Program-made: the position numbers and the translations under genes | Assembly: GCA_034440455.1 (NCBI GenBank) | Contig: JAWXCB010000107.1 | Span: forward strand, 1 to 59,656 | Direction of reading: 5' to 3' | Length of the DNA stretch: 59,656 nt | From: JAWXCB01 sp034440455 | GTDB taxonomy: Bacteria > Bacteroidota > Bacteroidia > Chitinophagales > CAIOSU01 | The notes under the pieces: generated by a model | What the model was told of the DNA's origin: nothing | Databases searched by the model: none | Seen by the model: the letters and a program-made list of their open reading frames with translations, nothing else | In this document: one piece after another, positions 25,416 to 33,691 of the stretch | Layout: each line of letters opens with the position of its first letter | Position numbering within the stretch: the stretch's first letter is position 1

Positions 25416-25577
25416 CTCTCCCCTCTCCCGCAAGATTGCATCTTGTGGGAAGAAGGAGGCAAGATTGAATCTTCCTGCGCGGGCAGCAAGCCGCAAGAAG
25501 GCAAGCGCACAGTTCTACGCCTCAATTCTTGCGGGCAGAAAAAGCGCGCATCGGTTTTTCCGGAGGGCGCTTTTTGT
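25416..25577. repeat. Hairpin-dense zone with terminator-like end
   Basis: Several stems stand in a row. CCCGCAAGAT/ATCTTGTGGG lies near 25426-25449, AAGATT/AATCTT near 25461-25472, and CCGCAAGAA (25491-25499) pairs with TTCTTGCGG (25526-25534). The stretch ends with a terminator-like hairpin at 25539-25577 (AAAAAGCGCGC..CGG, T-loop, CCGGAGGGCGCTTTTT). It follows the toxin gene. Confidence 0.65.
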
Positions 25578-25677
25578 TTTTGCATAAAAATACTGTTGCC
25601 CTTGTGCTGTCAACGCTGCTAAACAGAGCCAATAGAAAAATGAGGTAAGTACGCGCCAACTTCTCTTACAAAAAAAC

Positions 25678-25723
25678 TCAGTCCACCCACTCCGCTAAAA
25701 AAATATTCGTGTCGCGTGTGCCT
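25678..25723 (-). pseudogene. Duplicated 3' end of the TolB-like lipoprotein gene
   Basis: On the reverse strand these bases read GGTRDTNIFLAEWVD and a stop, against GGTRDTNIFLAEWVE at the end of the intact gene (26345-27478). Similarity continues past the stop to about 25647, matching about 26313-26344. The rest of the gene is absent; repeat B begins directly at the break. Confidence 0.85.
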
Positions 25724-25724
25724 C

Positions 25725-25860
25725 CCCCCAACACTGGCGCAAGCGTCCGCTTGTGCCTTTCATCCTTGAGCGTCCGCTTTTTTTTGTAGCGCACCAGCGG
25801 ATACTGGCGCGAGATAAAGTCAAAAACACCCACCGCTAAAACCGGAGGGCGCTTTTTTGC
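25725..25860 (+). repeat. Cassette-type repeat, copy B
   Basis: Near-identical to copy A (24724-24866) over about 110 bases, ending in ACCGCTAAAACCGGAGGGCG and a T-run hairpin tail. A shortened relative (CGCGCCAGCGGACGCGAGATAA) is seen at 26180-26201. Confidence 0.85.
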
Positions 25861-25893
25861 TTTTTGAAACTTTACTTCATTAGTTGCGTTTCC

Positions 25894-25901
25894 TATCTTT
25901 G
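25894..25901 (+). promoter_or_regulatory. Putative -7 box of the coiled-coil gene
   Basis: TATCTTTG with TTTA 20 bases upstream (25871-25874), close to the phylum consensus. Same local context as the toxin-antitoxin promoter at 24912. Confidence 0.5.
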
Positions 25902-25919
25902 AAGAAATGCCATAGTTCT

Positions 25920-26171
25920 ATGGAAGATGAAAAAAAATTAGTTGATGTGATGTTAGATGTGCTTGCCGAAATTCATGAAATGCGGAAAGGCATAAACATT
26001 ACAAACGACCGCCTCGAAAAATTAGACAAGCAAATGATGCTTAACAATAAAGCTATCGGAGAGCTTCGGTTAAGCGTGATGAAACTTGCTGAACGCGACA
26101 GCCAGTTCAGAGAATATGAGCGTAGAATAACTAAGGTTGAAAGGACGCTCGCAAAGAACAAATTATTTTAG
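25920..26171 (+). CDS. Small coiled-coil protein
   Basis: 83 residues from the ATG at 25920 (MEDEKKLVDVMLDVLAEIHE). Almost the whole protein is one charged heptad helix (ITNDRLEKLDKQMMLNNKAI, ERRITKVERTLAKNK). Function unknown. It stands alone between cassette repeat B and a strong terminator, which makes it look like a self-contained unit. Confidence 0.6.
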   Translation: MEDEKKLVDVMLDVLAEIHEMRKGINITNDRLEKLDKQMMLNNKAIGELRLSVMKLAERDSQFREYERRITKVERTLAKNKLF

Positions 26172-26206
26172 ACTTTGTACCGCGCCAGCGGACGCGAGAT
26201 AAAAAC

Positions 26207-26241
26207 AAAAGCGCCCTTCGGTTTTTCCGGAGGGCGCTTTT
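26207..26241. terminator. Strong bidirectional terminator
   Basis: AAAAGCGCCCTTCGG, a five-T loop, then CCGGAGGGCGCTTTT: a 15-pair stem with one G-T wobble and A/T runs on both sides. The same hairpin sequence ends the 25416-25577 zone. Confidence 0.8.
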
Positions 26242-26344
26242 TATTTTCGCCTAAAAAAACTGCTGCACTTCGGTCGAGGGCGCTGCGAGTACGCGTGTTA
26301 AAGAACTGAAATCAGTACGCGCCACTTCTCTCACAAAAAAAAGC

Positions 26345-27478
26345 TCACTCCACCCACTCCGCTAAAAAAATATTCGTATCGCGCGTGCCTCCATTAAAGC
26401 GGTTGGAGCAGAAGGCAAGTTGTTTGCCATCGGGCGAAAACATGGGAAACGAATCAAACATCGGATCGAAGGTGATTTGCTCCAAGCCGGTGCCGTCCAT
26501 ATTTATCATATAGAGATGAAAGGGAAATCCTTTTTCGGATTGATGATTGGAGCAGAAGATGATTTTATTTCCCGAAGGATGAAAGTAAGGCGCCCAGTTT
26601 GCTTTGCCGAGCGTGGTGATTTGCTTCATGTCAGAGCCATCTAAGTTGCAGACAAATATCTCCATGTCGGAAGGGGCGACTAATCCTTTTGCAAGCAAGG
26701 CTTTGTAATTCTTTTGTTCTTCTGCTGTCTTCGGGCGCGAAGCGCGAAACACGAGTTTGCTGCCATCGGGCGAAAAGAATGCGCCACCGTCATAGCCGAG
26801 TTCAGTTGTTACTTGTTTCACATTGCTGCCGTCAAGGTTCATGGTGAAAAGTTCGCAGTCACCGGTGCGTGTTGAAGTGAACACCATCTTATCTCCCTTC
26901 GGGGAAACGGTGGCTTCGGCATCATAGAATTTATTATCGGTGAGTTGTTTTTTTACGTTGCCTGATAAATCAGCAATAAAAATCTCGTAAGAATCAAAGA
27001 GGGGCCAGAGGTATTGACGCGCATCTTTCATATTGGGATTTTGCGGGCAGGTGTCGGAAGTGATATGCGTGGAAGCGTAGAGAACGAGTGAATCACCGGG
27101 CAGAAAATAAGAGCAGGTGGTTCGTCCTTTGCCGGTGCTAATGCGGGTAGCCTCACCCCGCCCCTCTCCGGAGGAGAGGGAGTCCGAACCGTTTTGCATT
27201 GTTGTAGAGAGAAAGAAAATCTGGTCGCAGGTGATGCCCTTTTCTTTGTGCGTCCATTGATAGGTGAGTTTATCACCGGCAAAGCTGAAATAGGCTTCTG
27301 CATTGTCGCCACCGAAGGTAAGCTGGCGGACGTTTTTTAAATGTTTTTCTTCGGGATAGCGCAGCGTGTCAACAACGGGTGCTGCCGTTATCGGTTCAGT
27401 GGTTGCAGGCGCAGGTTGGTTGTTGCAGGATGCTAAAAAAAGCAATACACAGAGCAGGGCGGAAAAGAAATAATTCAT
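26345..27478 (-). CDS. TolB-like beta-propeller lipoprotein
   Basis: 377 residues with a lipoprotein signal (ALLCVLLFLASC). The body carries repeated WD40-like PD40 units: SPKGDKMVFTSTRTGDCELF, FSPDGSKLVFRASRP, HPSGNKIIFCSNHQ and FSPDGKQLAFCSNR. TolB-type propellers mediate protein contacts in the periplasm or at the surface. Residues about 97-110 (SDSLSSGEGRGEAT) are foreign to the fold: they are the in-frame translation of the core of a dispersed palindromic element. The last 15 codons are duplicated at 25678-25723. Divergent from the SET gene. Confidence 0.8.
   Translation of the reverse strand: MNYFFSALLCVLLFLASCNNQPAPATTEPITAAPVVDTLRYPEEKHLKNVRQLTFGGDNAEAYFSFAGDKLTYQWTHKEKGITCDQIFFLSTTMQNGSDSLSSGEGRGEATRISTGKGRTTCSYFLPGDSLVLYASTHITSDTCPQNPNMKDARQYLWPLFDSYEIFIADLSGNVKKQLTDNKFYDAEATVSPKGDKMVFTSTRTGDCELFTMNLDGSNVKQVTTELGYDGGAFFSPDGSKLVFRASRPKTAEEQKNYKALLAKGLVAPSDMEIFVCNLDGSDMKQITTLGKANWAPYFHPSGNKIIFCSNHQSEKGFPFHLYMINMDGTGLEQITFDPMFDSFPMFSPDGKQLAFCSNRFNGGTRDTNIFLAEWVE
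27150..27190 (-). repeat. Palindromic-element core inserted in frame in the TolB-like gene
   Basis: GCCTCACCCCGCCCCTCTCC then GGAGGAGAGGGAGTCCGAAC. The CCCTCTCC-GGAGAGGG stem and trailing GTGAGGC (reverse strand) are the core of the elements at 28134 and 32888. The outer arms are missing. The reading frame is kept, adding about 14 codons. Confidence 0.8.
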
Positions 27479-27574
27479 GGGTTGAAAATTTTTGCGCGAA
27501 GATAAGGAAGCAAACAGGAGTAACTGTCAGGAATTGGTCAAAAAACTTTTACATCTTTGCCCACTTTAAAAATT

Positions 27575-28090
27575 ATGGCATTACTCAATAAACATCTTTA
27601 CACAAAAAAGTCCACCATCCCCGGAGCGGGAAAGGGGCTGTTCACCAAAGTTTTTATTCCAAAGGGGACACGCATCACGGAATATAAAGGCAGAATCCTC
27701 ACCTGGAAACAGGTGGAAAATATGCCCGATGAATCTTATGGCTATGTGTTTTGGTTCAACAAAAACTATGTGATTGATGCATGGAAAACTAAGAAAGGCA
27801 TCGCCCATTATTCAAATGATGCAAACGGCTTAACCAAAGTGCCGGGCATTAAAAATAATTGCGAGTATGACACAGAAAAAAAGCGGTGCTATTTGAAATC
27901 CGCATGCGACATTGCGCCCGGCATGGAAATTTTAGTGCCTTATGGCGGTGACTACTGGCGCGTGATTCGCTACAACATCCGCGTGGATGAAAAGGAAAAG
28001 GAAAAAGCAGGTAAAAATGGGAAAACTGTTCTTCCGCATCACCTCGCGGCAAAACGACAGGCAAAGAAGCATGTAGAAAAATCAGTCTGA
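27575..28090 (+). CDS. SET-domain protein (lysine methyltransferase-like)
   Basis: About 171 residues from the ATG at 27575. SET motifs: GAGKGLFTKVFIPKGTRITEY (first strand and turn), GIAHYSNDANG in place of the usual RFINHS, and GMEILVPYGGDYW in place of ELTYDYG, with the conserved Tyr. The N-terminal fold and the His/Asn pair are kept, so S-adenosylmethionine binding is plausible. The Lys/Arg-rich tail (KQAKKHVEKSV) may contact nucleic acid. The target protein is unknown. Monocistronic, with a hairpin overlapping its stop. Confidence 0.8.
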   Translation: MALLNKHLYTKKSTIPGAGKGLFTKVFIPKGTRITEYKGRILTWKQVENMPDESYGYVFWFNKNYVIDAWKTKKGIAHYSNDANGLTKVPGIKNNCEYDTEKKRCYLKSACDIAPGMEILVPYGGDYWRVIRYNIRVDEKEKEKAGKNGKTVLPHHLAAKRQAKKHVEKSV

Positions 28091-28120
28091 AATTGTTTAA
28101 TTTCAGAATTGTTGTTTTCT
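28087..28120 (+). terminator. Hairpin at the end of the SET gene
   Basis: CTGAAATT GTTT AATTTCAG is a perfect 8-bp stem that includes the TGA stop, followed by a T-rich tail. A probable intrinsic terminator. Confidence 0.6.
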
Positions 28121-28133
28121 TTGAGTAATAACA

Positions 28134-28221
28134 GGCAGTTCTAAAAATTCTACCGTATATACCCTCTCCATTTGGAGAGGGATAAGGTGAGGCGATAAAA
28201 AAGTAATTTTTAGAACTGCCC
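28134..28221 (+). repeat. 88-bp palindromic element, copy 2
   Basis: Outer arms GGCAGTTCTAAAAATT and AATTTTTAGAACTGCC are perfect inverted repeats. The inner core is CCCTCTCC ATTT GGAGAGGG followed by ATAAGGTGAGGCGATA. Together they can fold as a stem within a stem. It lies in the SET to TonB-receptor gap. Confidence 0.9.
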
Positions 28222-28265
28222 AACAGTTAGCAACTTTTTTTCAAAACACTTAGTACCCCAAGCCT

Positions 28266-31190
28266 ATGTTCAAACGCGAGTTTGTAACGCTGAAAAAAAC
28301 TGTCCTGATAACTGCGCTCTTGCTTTCTACCGTTTTGTTGCAGGCGCAAACTGTTTCAGGAGTGGTGAAAGATGAAAATGGTGAAGCATTATTTGCCGCT
28401 TCCGTAATTATTAAAGCACCAACAACCGGAGCGCAAACTGATTTTGACGGCAAGTTTACATTTGACGCAAAACAACAGCCGCCTTTCACATTACTTATCA
28501 CTTACCTCGGGCATGAAAATTTAGAATTTCAAATCACTCCTGAAAACATCAGCCGGGCAGTTTCAGTAAAATTGAAGAGTTCAGCGGTGCAAGTGGGAGT
28601 GGTGCAGGTAACCGACACACGTATCACAGAGAAGTTGAAAGAATCGCCACTCACCGTTGAATCAATGGGTTTGAGCGCGATTAAGCAAACGCCCTCTGCT
28701 GATTTTTATGCCGGGTTGGGAAATTTAAAAGGCGTTGACCTTACCACTGCAAGCATGGGCTTTGTTGTGGTGAACACAAGAGGATTTAACAGCACGCGTC
28801 CCGTTCGCACTTTGCAATTGGTGGATGGTGCCGACAATCAGGCTCCCGGATTGAATTTTTCATTGGGAAATTTTGTGGGCGTTTCTGAGTTGGATATTCA
28901 GAAAGTGGATTTGATTGTGGGAGCAAGCTCTGCGTTTTATGGTCCCAATGCATTCAACGGTGTCATTGTGATGGATTCAAAAAATCCTTTTTTACATCCC
29001 GGAATCAGCGTGATGCTGAAAGCGGGCGAGCGGGCATTATTTGAAGGCGGATTGCGCTATGCAAATGCATTTCAAAATAAAAATGGAGAAGACAAGTTTG
29101 CGTTTAAAATAAATGCAGCCTTCATGCGGGCAAACGATTGGGAAGCGACTAACATGAATCCTTCGGAAAACTCGCTTGTCGGAAAAGACAATTGGGGAGG
29201 ATATGATGCAGTGAACAGATACGGAGATGAAAACATCACGGACAATTTCAATAACGATACAGATGCCGATGGCAGACTGTTTAGTCCCGGGCTTGGAGTT
29301 TTTCATCGCACGGGCTATGAGGAAAAAGATGTAGTTGATTATGATTCCCGCAATATCAAAGCAAGCGGCTCAATGCACTATAAAATCACTGAAAAAATTG
29401 AAACGGAATACGCCTATAATTTCGGAACCGGCACAACGGTTTACCAGGGAGATAATCGCTACAGCTTGAAAGATTTTAAGTTTCAGCAACACCGGTTTGA
29501 AATCAGCCAGCCTGATAAATTTCATATCAGGGCTTACCATACGCGTGAAAATGCGGGTGATTCTTATGATGCTGTTTTCACAGCGCTTTTGCTGCAAGAG
29601 GCAGTTAAAAAAAATACGTCTCCCGATTTTGAATGGAGCAATGACTACAGAGGTTATTATCGCAATAACATCACCGAGAAAGTGTATGCTTTAGATGGAT
29701 TCCCTGACCCAACGAAACCGGAATATCAATCGCTTTGGTTTGGCGAAAGCAGATTTGCAACCTACGCGTTGGCAGACTCCGTGATGCAAGCCAATTCAGA
29801 TTCATTAATTAAGTGGCATAACGAAACACGGGCGTTTAGCGATGGCGAAGGCTATCGCGGATTTATTAATGACCCGCGTTTGGTTCCGGGCACTCCTGAA
29901 TTTGATTCTGTTTTCAACTCGATAACATCTAAGAATACTTTTTTAGAAGGCGGCTCAAAGTTTTACGACAAGTCATCCTTAACCCAGGTGCAGGGTGAAT
30001 ATAAATTCGCCCCTGAAATAAAATCGGCAGCTTACGGAATGAATGTTACAACAGGTGGCAGTTTCCGGTTCTATACTCCTGAATCACGCGGCACTATTTT
30101 TTCTGACACGGCTGTTATTACATCTACAATTGACGCGGGTGGAAATAGGATCAAAGACACTTCTTACACCAAAATCACTAACTATGAATACGGAGCGTAC
30201 ATTGGAACCGAGCAAAGGGTGTTGAATAAGAAATTAATCATAACCGGTGTGGTGCGCATGGACAAGAATCAAAATTTTGATTTCCTGTTTTCGCCCGCTG
30301 TTTCCTTTGTGTATAAAGCAAATGAAGAAAATACATTCAGGCTTTCCTTTTCCTCCGCCATCCGCAATCCCACTCTGCAAGACCAATACCTCTATTACAA
30401 TGTGGGCAGAGCAATCCTCATCGGCAACATTGACGGCATAGATAGTCTTGTAACGCGCGATTCTTATTTTGCCTCCTTTGGCGGACTTGCCTTCAACAGC
30501 GATTCCCTCGATTATTTCAGCGTTCCGCCCGTGCGTCCTGAAAAAGTGAAGTCGCTGGAAGTAGGATATAAAGCAACGCTTTTTAAAAGACTGTTCATTG
30601 ATGCCAGTTATTATTTCAGTTGGTACAAAGATTTCTTGGGCTATAAAATCGGGGCGGCAATCCGGATTGATACTACAATTAATCTGCCTACCTATACGCA
30701 GTTTTATCGCGTGTCTGCCAACTCACCCGACCAGGTCACTACGCAGGGATTTTCAGTTGGCGTAAATTATTTTTTCAAAAAATATTTCTCCCTGTCGGGA
30801 AATTATTCATGGAACGTGCTGGACAGAAGAGGCTCTGACGATGAAATTATTCCCGCATTTAACACACCGGCACACAAATTCAATATTGGCATTTCGGGCA
30901 AAGACATTGTGCTGAGAATTAAAAATGCAACCATCAAAAACTGGGGATTCAATGTGAATTATAAATGGGTGCAGAGCTATTTGTTTGAAGGCTCGCCCCA
31001 ATTCACAGGAAATATTCCCACCTATGATCTTGTGGATGCGCAGATTAATTACAAGGTTCCTAAAATTTATACCACCTTTAAAGTGGGCGCTACCAATGTG
31101 TTGAATAAGAAACGGTTTCAAACGTATGGCGGTCCTGACATCGGAAGGCTGGCGTATTTGTCAATAACTTTTGAGACCGATAAACTATAA
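28266..31190 (+). CDS. TonB-dependent outer-membrane receptor
   Basis: 974 residues. Signal peptide (TVLITALLLSTVLLQAQ), then a carboxypeptidase-regulatory-like Ig domain (VSGVVKDENGEALFAASVII ... GKFTF). A plug domain at about 120-240 includes GVDLTTASMGFVVVNTRGFN and QLVDGADNQAPG, and the rest is a long barrel. It imports a ligand using energy from TonB; the ligand is unknown. The following secreted hydrolase is 59 bases downstream on the same strand, which suggests a joint scavenging role. Confidence 0.9.
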   Translation: MFKREFVTLKKTVLITALLLSTVLLQAQTVSGVVKDENGEALFAASVIIKAPTTGAQTDFDGKFTFDAKQQPPFTLLITYLGHENLEFQITPENISRAVSVKLKSSAVQVGVVQVTDTRITEKLKESPLTVESMGLSAIKQTPSADFYAGLGNLKGVDLTTASMGFVVVNTRGFNSTRPVRTLQLVDGADNQAPGLNFSLGNFVGVSELDIQKVDLIVGASSAFYGPNAFNGVIVMDSKNPFLHPGISVMLKAGERALFEGGLRYANAFQNKNGEDKFAFKINAAFMRANDWEATNMNPSENSLVGKDNWGGYDAVNRYGDENITDNFNNDTDADGRLFSPGLGVFHRTGYEEKDVVDYDSRNIKASGSMHYKITEKIETEYAYNFGTGTTVYQGDNRYSLKDFKFQQHRFEISQPDKFHIRAYHTRENAGDSYDAVFTALLLQEAVKKNTSPDFEWSNDYRGYYRNNITEKVYALDGFPDPTKPEYQSLWFGESRFATYALADSVMQANSDSLIKWHNETRAFSDGEGYRGFINDPRLVPGTPEFDSVFNSITSKNTFLEGGSKFYDKSSLTQVQGEYKFAPEIKSAAYGMNVTTGGSFRFYTPESRGTIFSDTAVITSTIDAGGNRIKDTSYTKITNYEYGAYIGTEQRVLNKKLIITGVVRMDKNQNFDFLFSPAVSFVYKANEENTFRLSFSSAIRNPTLQDQYLYYNVGRAILIGNIDGIDSLVTRDSYFASFGGLAFNSDSLDYFSVPPVRPEKVKSLEVGYKATLFKRLFIDASYYFSWYKDFLGYKIGAAIRIDTTINLPTYTQFYRVSANSPDQVTTQGFSVGVNYFFKKYFSLSGNYSWNVLDRRGSDDEIIPAFNTPAHKFNIGISGKDIVLRIKNATIKNWGFNVNYKWVQSYLFEGSPQFTGNIPTYDLVDAQINYKVPKIYTTFKVGATNVLNKKRFQTYGGPDIGRLAYLSITFETDKL

Positions 31191-31249
31191 TTTTTAAATT
31201 TTTTTCTATATTGTAAACGAATTCTAAAAACAAAACCCCCATTTAAGTC

Positions 31250-32815
31250 ATGAAAACAAAAACTTTTTTTTCAATTGTTGTTTTATGCAGTCTATTTATT
31301 ACTGCCGTAAACGCACAAAGCCGCTACACCGATGAAGTGTTTAGCGACATTCAGGTAACCGCTGATTACAAGTATGGCGAGAATTACTCTTTTTTGACAG
31401 GTGTTCCTGTCTTAACCGATTTGAAAATGGATGTTTACTTTCCGGCAGACGATACCGTTGGCGGACCTTATTATGAGGCAACCAGACCTGTTATCATTTT
31501 AGCGCATGCCGGAAGTTTCCTTCCTAAAGATGCCTTTCTGCCTTTCGGAGATAAGAATGACAGTTCGTTCATTGAAATGTGTACTCAATTTGCAAAACGC
31601 GGATGGGTGGCTGTTTCAATTAATTACAGGCTGGGCTGGAACCCGCTTGGCGCAACTGAAACAATCAGAAAAAGCACCATCATCAATGCAGTTTATCGCG
31701 GCATGCAGGATACCAAAGCCTGTGTGCGCTATTTCAGGAAAGACGCAGCAACTGCTGATACTTACAGGATTGACCCTTACAGAATAGCTGTTGGCGGTTC
31801 CAACTCGGGAGGCTACCTCGCATTGGCTCTTTCTTCGCTGAATAAAGGAAGTGAAATTGAATTGTTGAAATTCCTTGACCCTGCTACCGGTGAGTCTGTA
31901 ATTGACACTTCGGTTTCCGGAGGATTTGATGGTGAAGGCGGATGCATCGGTCTGAATGCGCCTTTGAATAATGCCGGTTACTCATCAGCAGCGCAGGTAA
32001 TCTTGAACATGGGTGGCGCTATTGGCGATACTACATGGCAGGAAGCAGGAGAAACGCCCATTGTATCCTTTCATGGCGAGTTAGATCCTTTAACACCATA
32101 TATGACTGCGGTAGTAATTGTTTCTGCAACGGGACAGCCTGTTGTTGAAGTAAGCGGCAGCCATGACTTATCAAGACGTGCTGCAAACTTGGGAAATCAG
32201 CAAATTTTTTATGCCCTAAACCTTACCGACCCTTATACGCAGGTTGCAGAAAGCCGCACAGGGTATGAAGGTTTGTTGGGCTTTCCTGGTCCTGCAAACG
32301 GCTACGAACCCTGGGCTTGGTATGATTCTACTTTGACAAAGATTGCCCGCCCATCGGTTGCTAATCCCGGTTATACAGGTTTCGGTTCTGCTGCAAATCC
32401 GTTTGCTTCACGAGCAAAAGCAGAAGTTTACATTGACAGCGTCATGAATTATTTCACACCGCGCGCGCTTGCAGCATTTGCTAACATTGACAGCGCAGCA
32501 GCGAATACGGCTGATAAAGATAACGCCCCTGTTGATTGCTCAATCGGCATCGCGTTTAATACTGTTCCTGATGCAGCGGTGCAGATTTATCCTAACCCCG
32601 CATCCAGCGATGTGTATATCCGCGTGCTTGACGGCAAGTATTTCATGCAGTCGCTCCGTGTGCTTGACATTTCAGGCAAGGAAGTGAGATCGGAAGCTGC
32701 GAATGGCGCAGCCGCGCATGTTGTAAAAAGAAACGGCTTGCAGGCAGGCGTTTATTTCATCAATGTGTTGTTTAGCAATGGCAGCCAAACCTACAAGCAG
32801 ATAGTGTTGGAATAA
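31250..32815 (+). CDS. Secreted alpha/beta hydrolase with type IX sorting domain
   Basis: 521 residues. Signal peptide (MKTKTFFSIVVLCSLFITAV). The catalytic domain shows PVIILAHAGSF (oxyanion loop), GWVAVSINYRLG and the nucleophile elbow VGGSNSGGYLAL (GxSxG). A candidate Asp lies in SFHGELDPLTPY and a candidate His in VEVSGSHDLS. This is the BD-FAE/esterase-like class. The last 75 residues are a type A sorting domain (VQIYPNPASSDVYIRV ... KQIVLE). Probably a cell-surface esterase; substrate unknown. Ends in a strong terminator. Confidence 0.9.
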   Translation: MKTKTFFSIVVLCSLFITAVNAQSRYTDEVFSDIQVTADYKYGENYSFLTGVPVLTDLKMDVYFPADDTVGGPYYEATRPVIILAHAGSFLPKDAFLPFGDKNDSSFIEMCTQFAKRGWVAVSINYRLGWNPLGATETIRKSTIINAVYRGMQDTKACVRYFRKDAATADTYRIDPYRIAVGGSNSGGYLALALSSLNKGSEIELLKFLDPATGESVIDTSVSGGFDGEGGCIGLNAPLNNAGYSSAAQVILNMGGAIGDTTWQEAGETPIVSFHGELDPLTPYMTAVVIVSATGQPVVEVSGSHDLSRRAANLGNQQIFYALNLTDPYTQVAESRTGYEGLLGFPGPANGYEPWAWYDSTLTKIARPSVANPGYTGFGSAANPFASRAKAEVYIDSVMNYFTPRALAAFANIDSAAANTADKDNAPVDCSIGIAFNTVPDAAVQIYPNPASSDVYIRVLDGKYFMQSLRVLDISGKEVRSEAANGAAAHVVKRNGLQAGVYFINVLFSNGSQTYKQIVLE

Positions 32816-32837
32816 ATAAATCTGCTGTATAAAAAGT

Positions 32838-32870
32838 AAAAACCCTCTGAGAAATCAGAGGGTTTTTTTT
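32838..32870 (+). terminator. Intrinsic terminator of the hydrolase gene
   Basis: AAAACCCTCTGA GAAA TCAGAGGGTTTTTTTT: a 12-pair stem, GNRA-type loop and T-run, 23 bases after the stop codon. Confidence 0.9.
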
Positions 32871-32887
32871 ACTCTTTGAATAGCAAT

Positions 32888-32975
32888 GGGCAGTTCTAAA
32901 AATTGCTCTTTTATTGCCTCACCCCATCCCTCCCAAAAGGAGAGGGAGTTAGAAAAAGAATTTTTAGAACCGCCC
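32888..32975 (+). repeat. 88-bp palindromic element, copy 3
   Basis: Outer arms GGGCAGTTCTAAAAATT and AATTTTTAGAACCGCCC are inverted repeats with one mismatch, the same as copy 2. The core is in the opposite orientation to copy 2 (GCCTCACCCCATCCCTCCC, AAAAGGAGAGGGAG). It ends two bases before the ATG of the MORN/TPR gene, so it forms that gene's leader. Confidence 0.9.
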
Positions 32976-32977
32976 AA

Positions 32978-33640
32978 ATGAAAAACCTGATTTGGATAAT
33001 CAATTTGCTGATTCCACTTGCGCTTTCAGCGCAAAGCGATTCTGTAAAATATTTTAATCAATACTGGAAGGAAACGACAAAAGACAGCGCGCGGTTTTAT
33101 CGTGCGATAAAGCAAGAGGAAAACAGGCAGCATGTAATGGACTATTACATATCAGGAACATTGCAAATGGAGGGCGATTATTCTTCGCTTCAACCTGAAA
33201 TACAGGAAGGTTATTTCGTCTGGTATTTTGAAACAGGGCAGAAGTTTGTTGAAGGAAATTTTGTGCATGGGCAGCGAGAAGGCATCTGGACTTTTTGGTA
33301 TCCCGATGGCTTGAAGAAGCAGGAGATAAAATTTCTTCCCGGCAAGCAAGAAGAATATGTTTTCAAATGGCGTTCAAAGCGGGAAAAGAACTCTATTGAG
33401 TTGATTGAAAAAGCAATCAAGAAAATGAAGCGAGGGAATATAGAAGCGGCTGAGTCGCTTTTAAATTCAGCCATTGGATTTAACCCGTATAGCACAGAAG
33501 CATTTTACCAGCTCGGTTTGCTTAAATGTTCCAATTACAGGAGAGGCGCAGGCTGTAACGATTTGATAAAAGCAAAAAAGTTTGGTTTCTTCGATAATGA
33601 AGAAATAAACAAGGCGATTGAGGGTTGTTGCCTTTGGTAA
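32978..33640 (+). CDS. Secreted MORN-repeat and TPR-like protein
   Basis: About 220 residues from the ATG at 32978, which yields a signal peptide (IWIINLLIPLALSAQ). Residues about 75-115 hold MORN-type units (GYFVWYFETGQKFVEGNFVH, GQREGIWTFWYPDGLKK). Residues about 150-215 hold TPR-like helices (RGNIEAAESLLNSAIGFNPY). Probably a protein-interaction or toxin-immunity-type periplasmic protein; no enzyme motif. Its leader consists of a palindromic element. Confidence 0.7.
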   Translation: MKNLIWIINLLIPLALSAQSDSVKYFNQYWKETTKDSARFYRAIKQEENRQHVMDYYISGTLQMEGDYSSLQPEIQEGYFVWYFETGQKFVEGNFVHGQREGIWTFWYPDGLKKQEIKFLPGKQEEYVFKWRSKREKNSIELIEKAIKKMKRGNIEAAESLLNSAIGFNPYSTEAFYQLGLLKCSNYRRGAGCNDLIKAKKFGFFDNEEINKAIEGCCLW

Positions 33641-33691
33641 GTTTTACGTTGTAAATAGCTGATGAAAATTTCTGCTGTTTAAATCAGCGCA

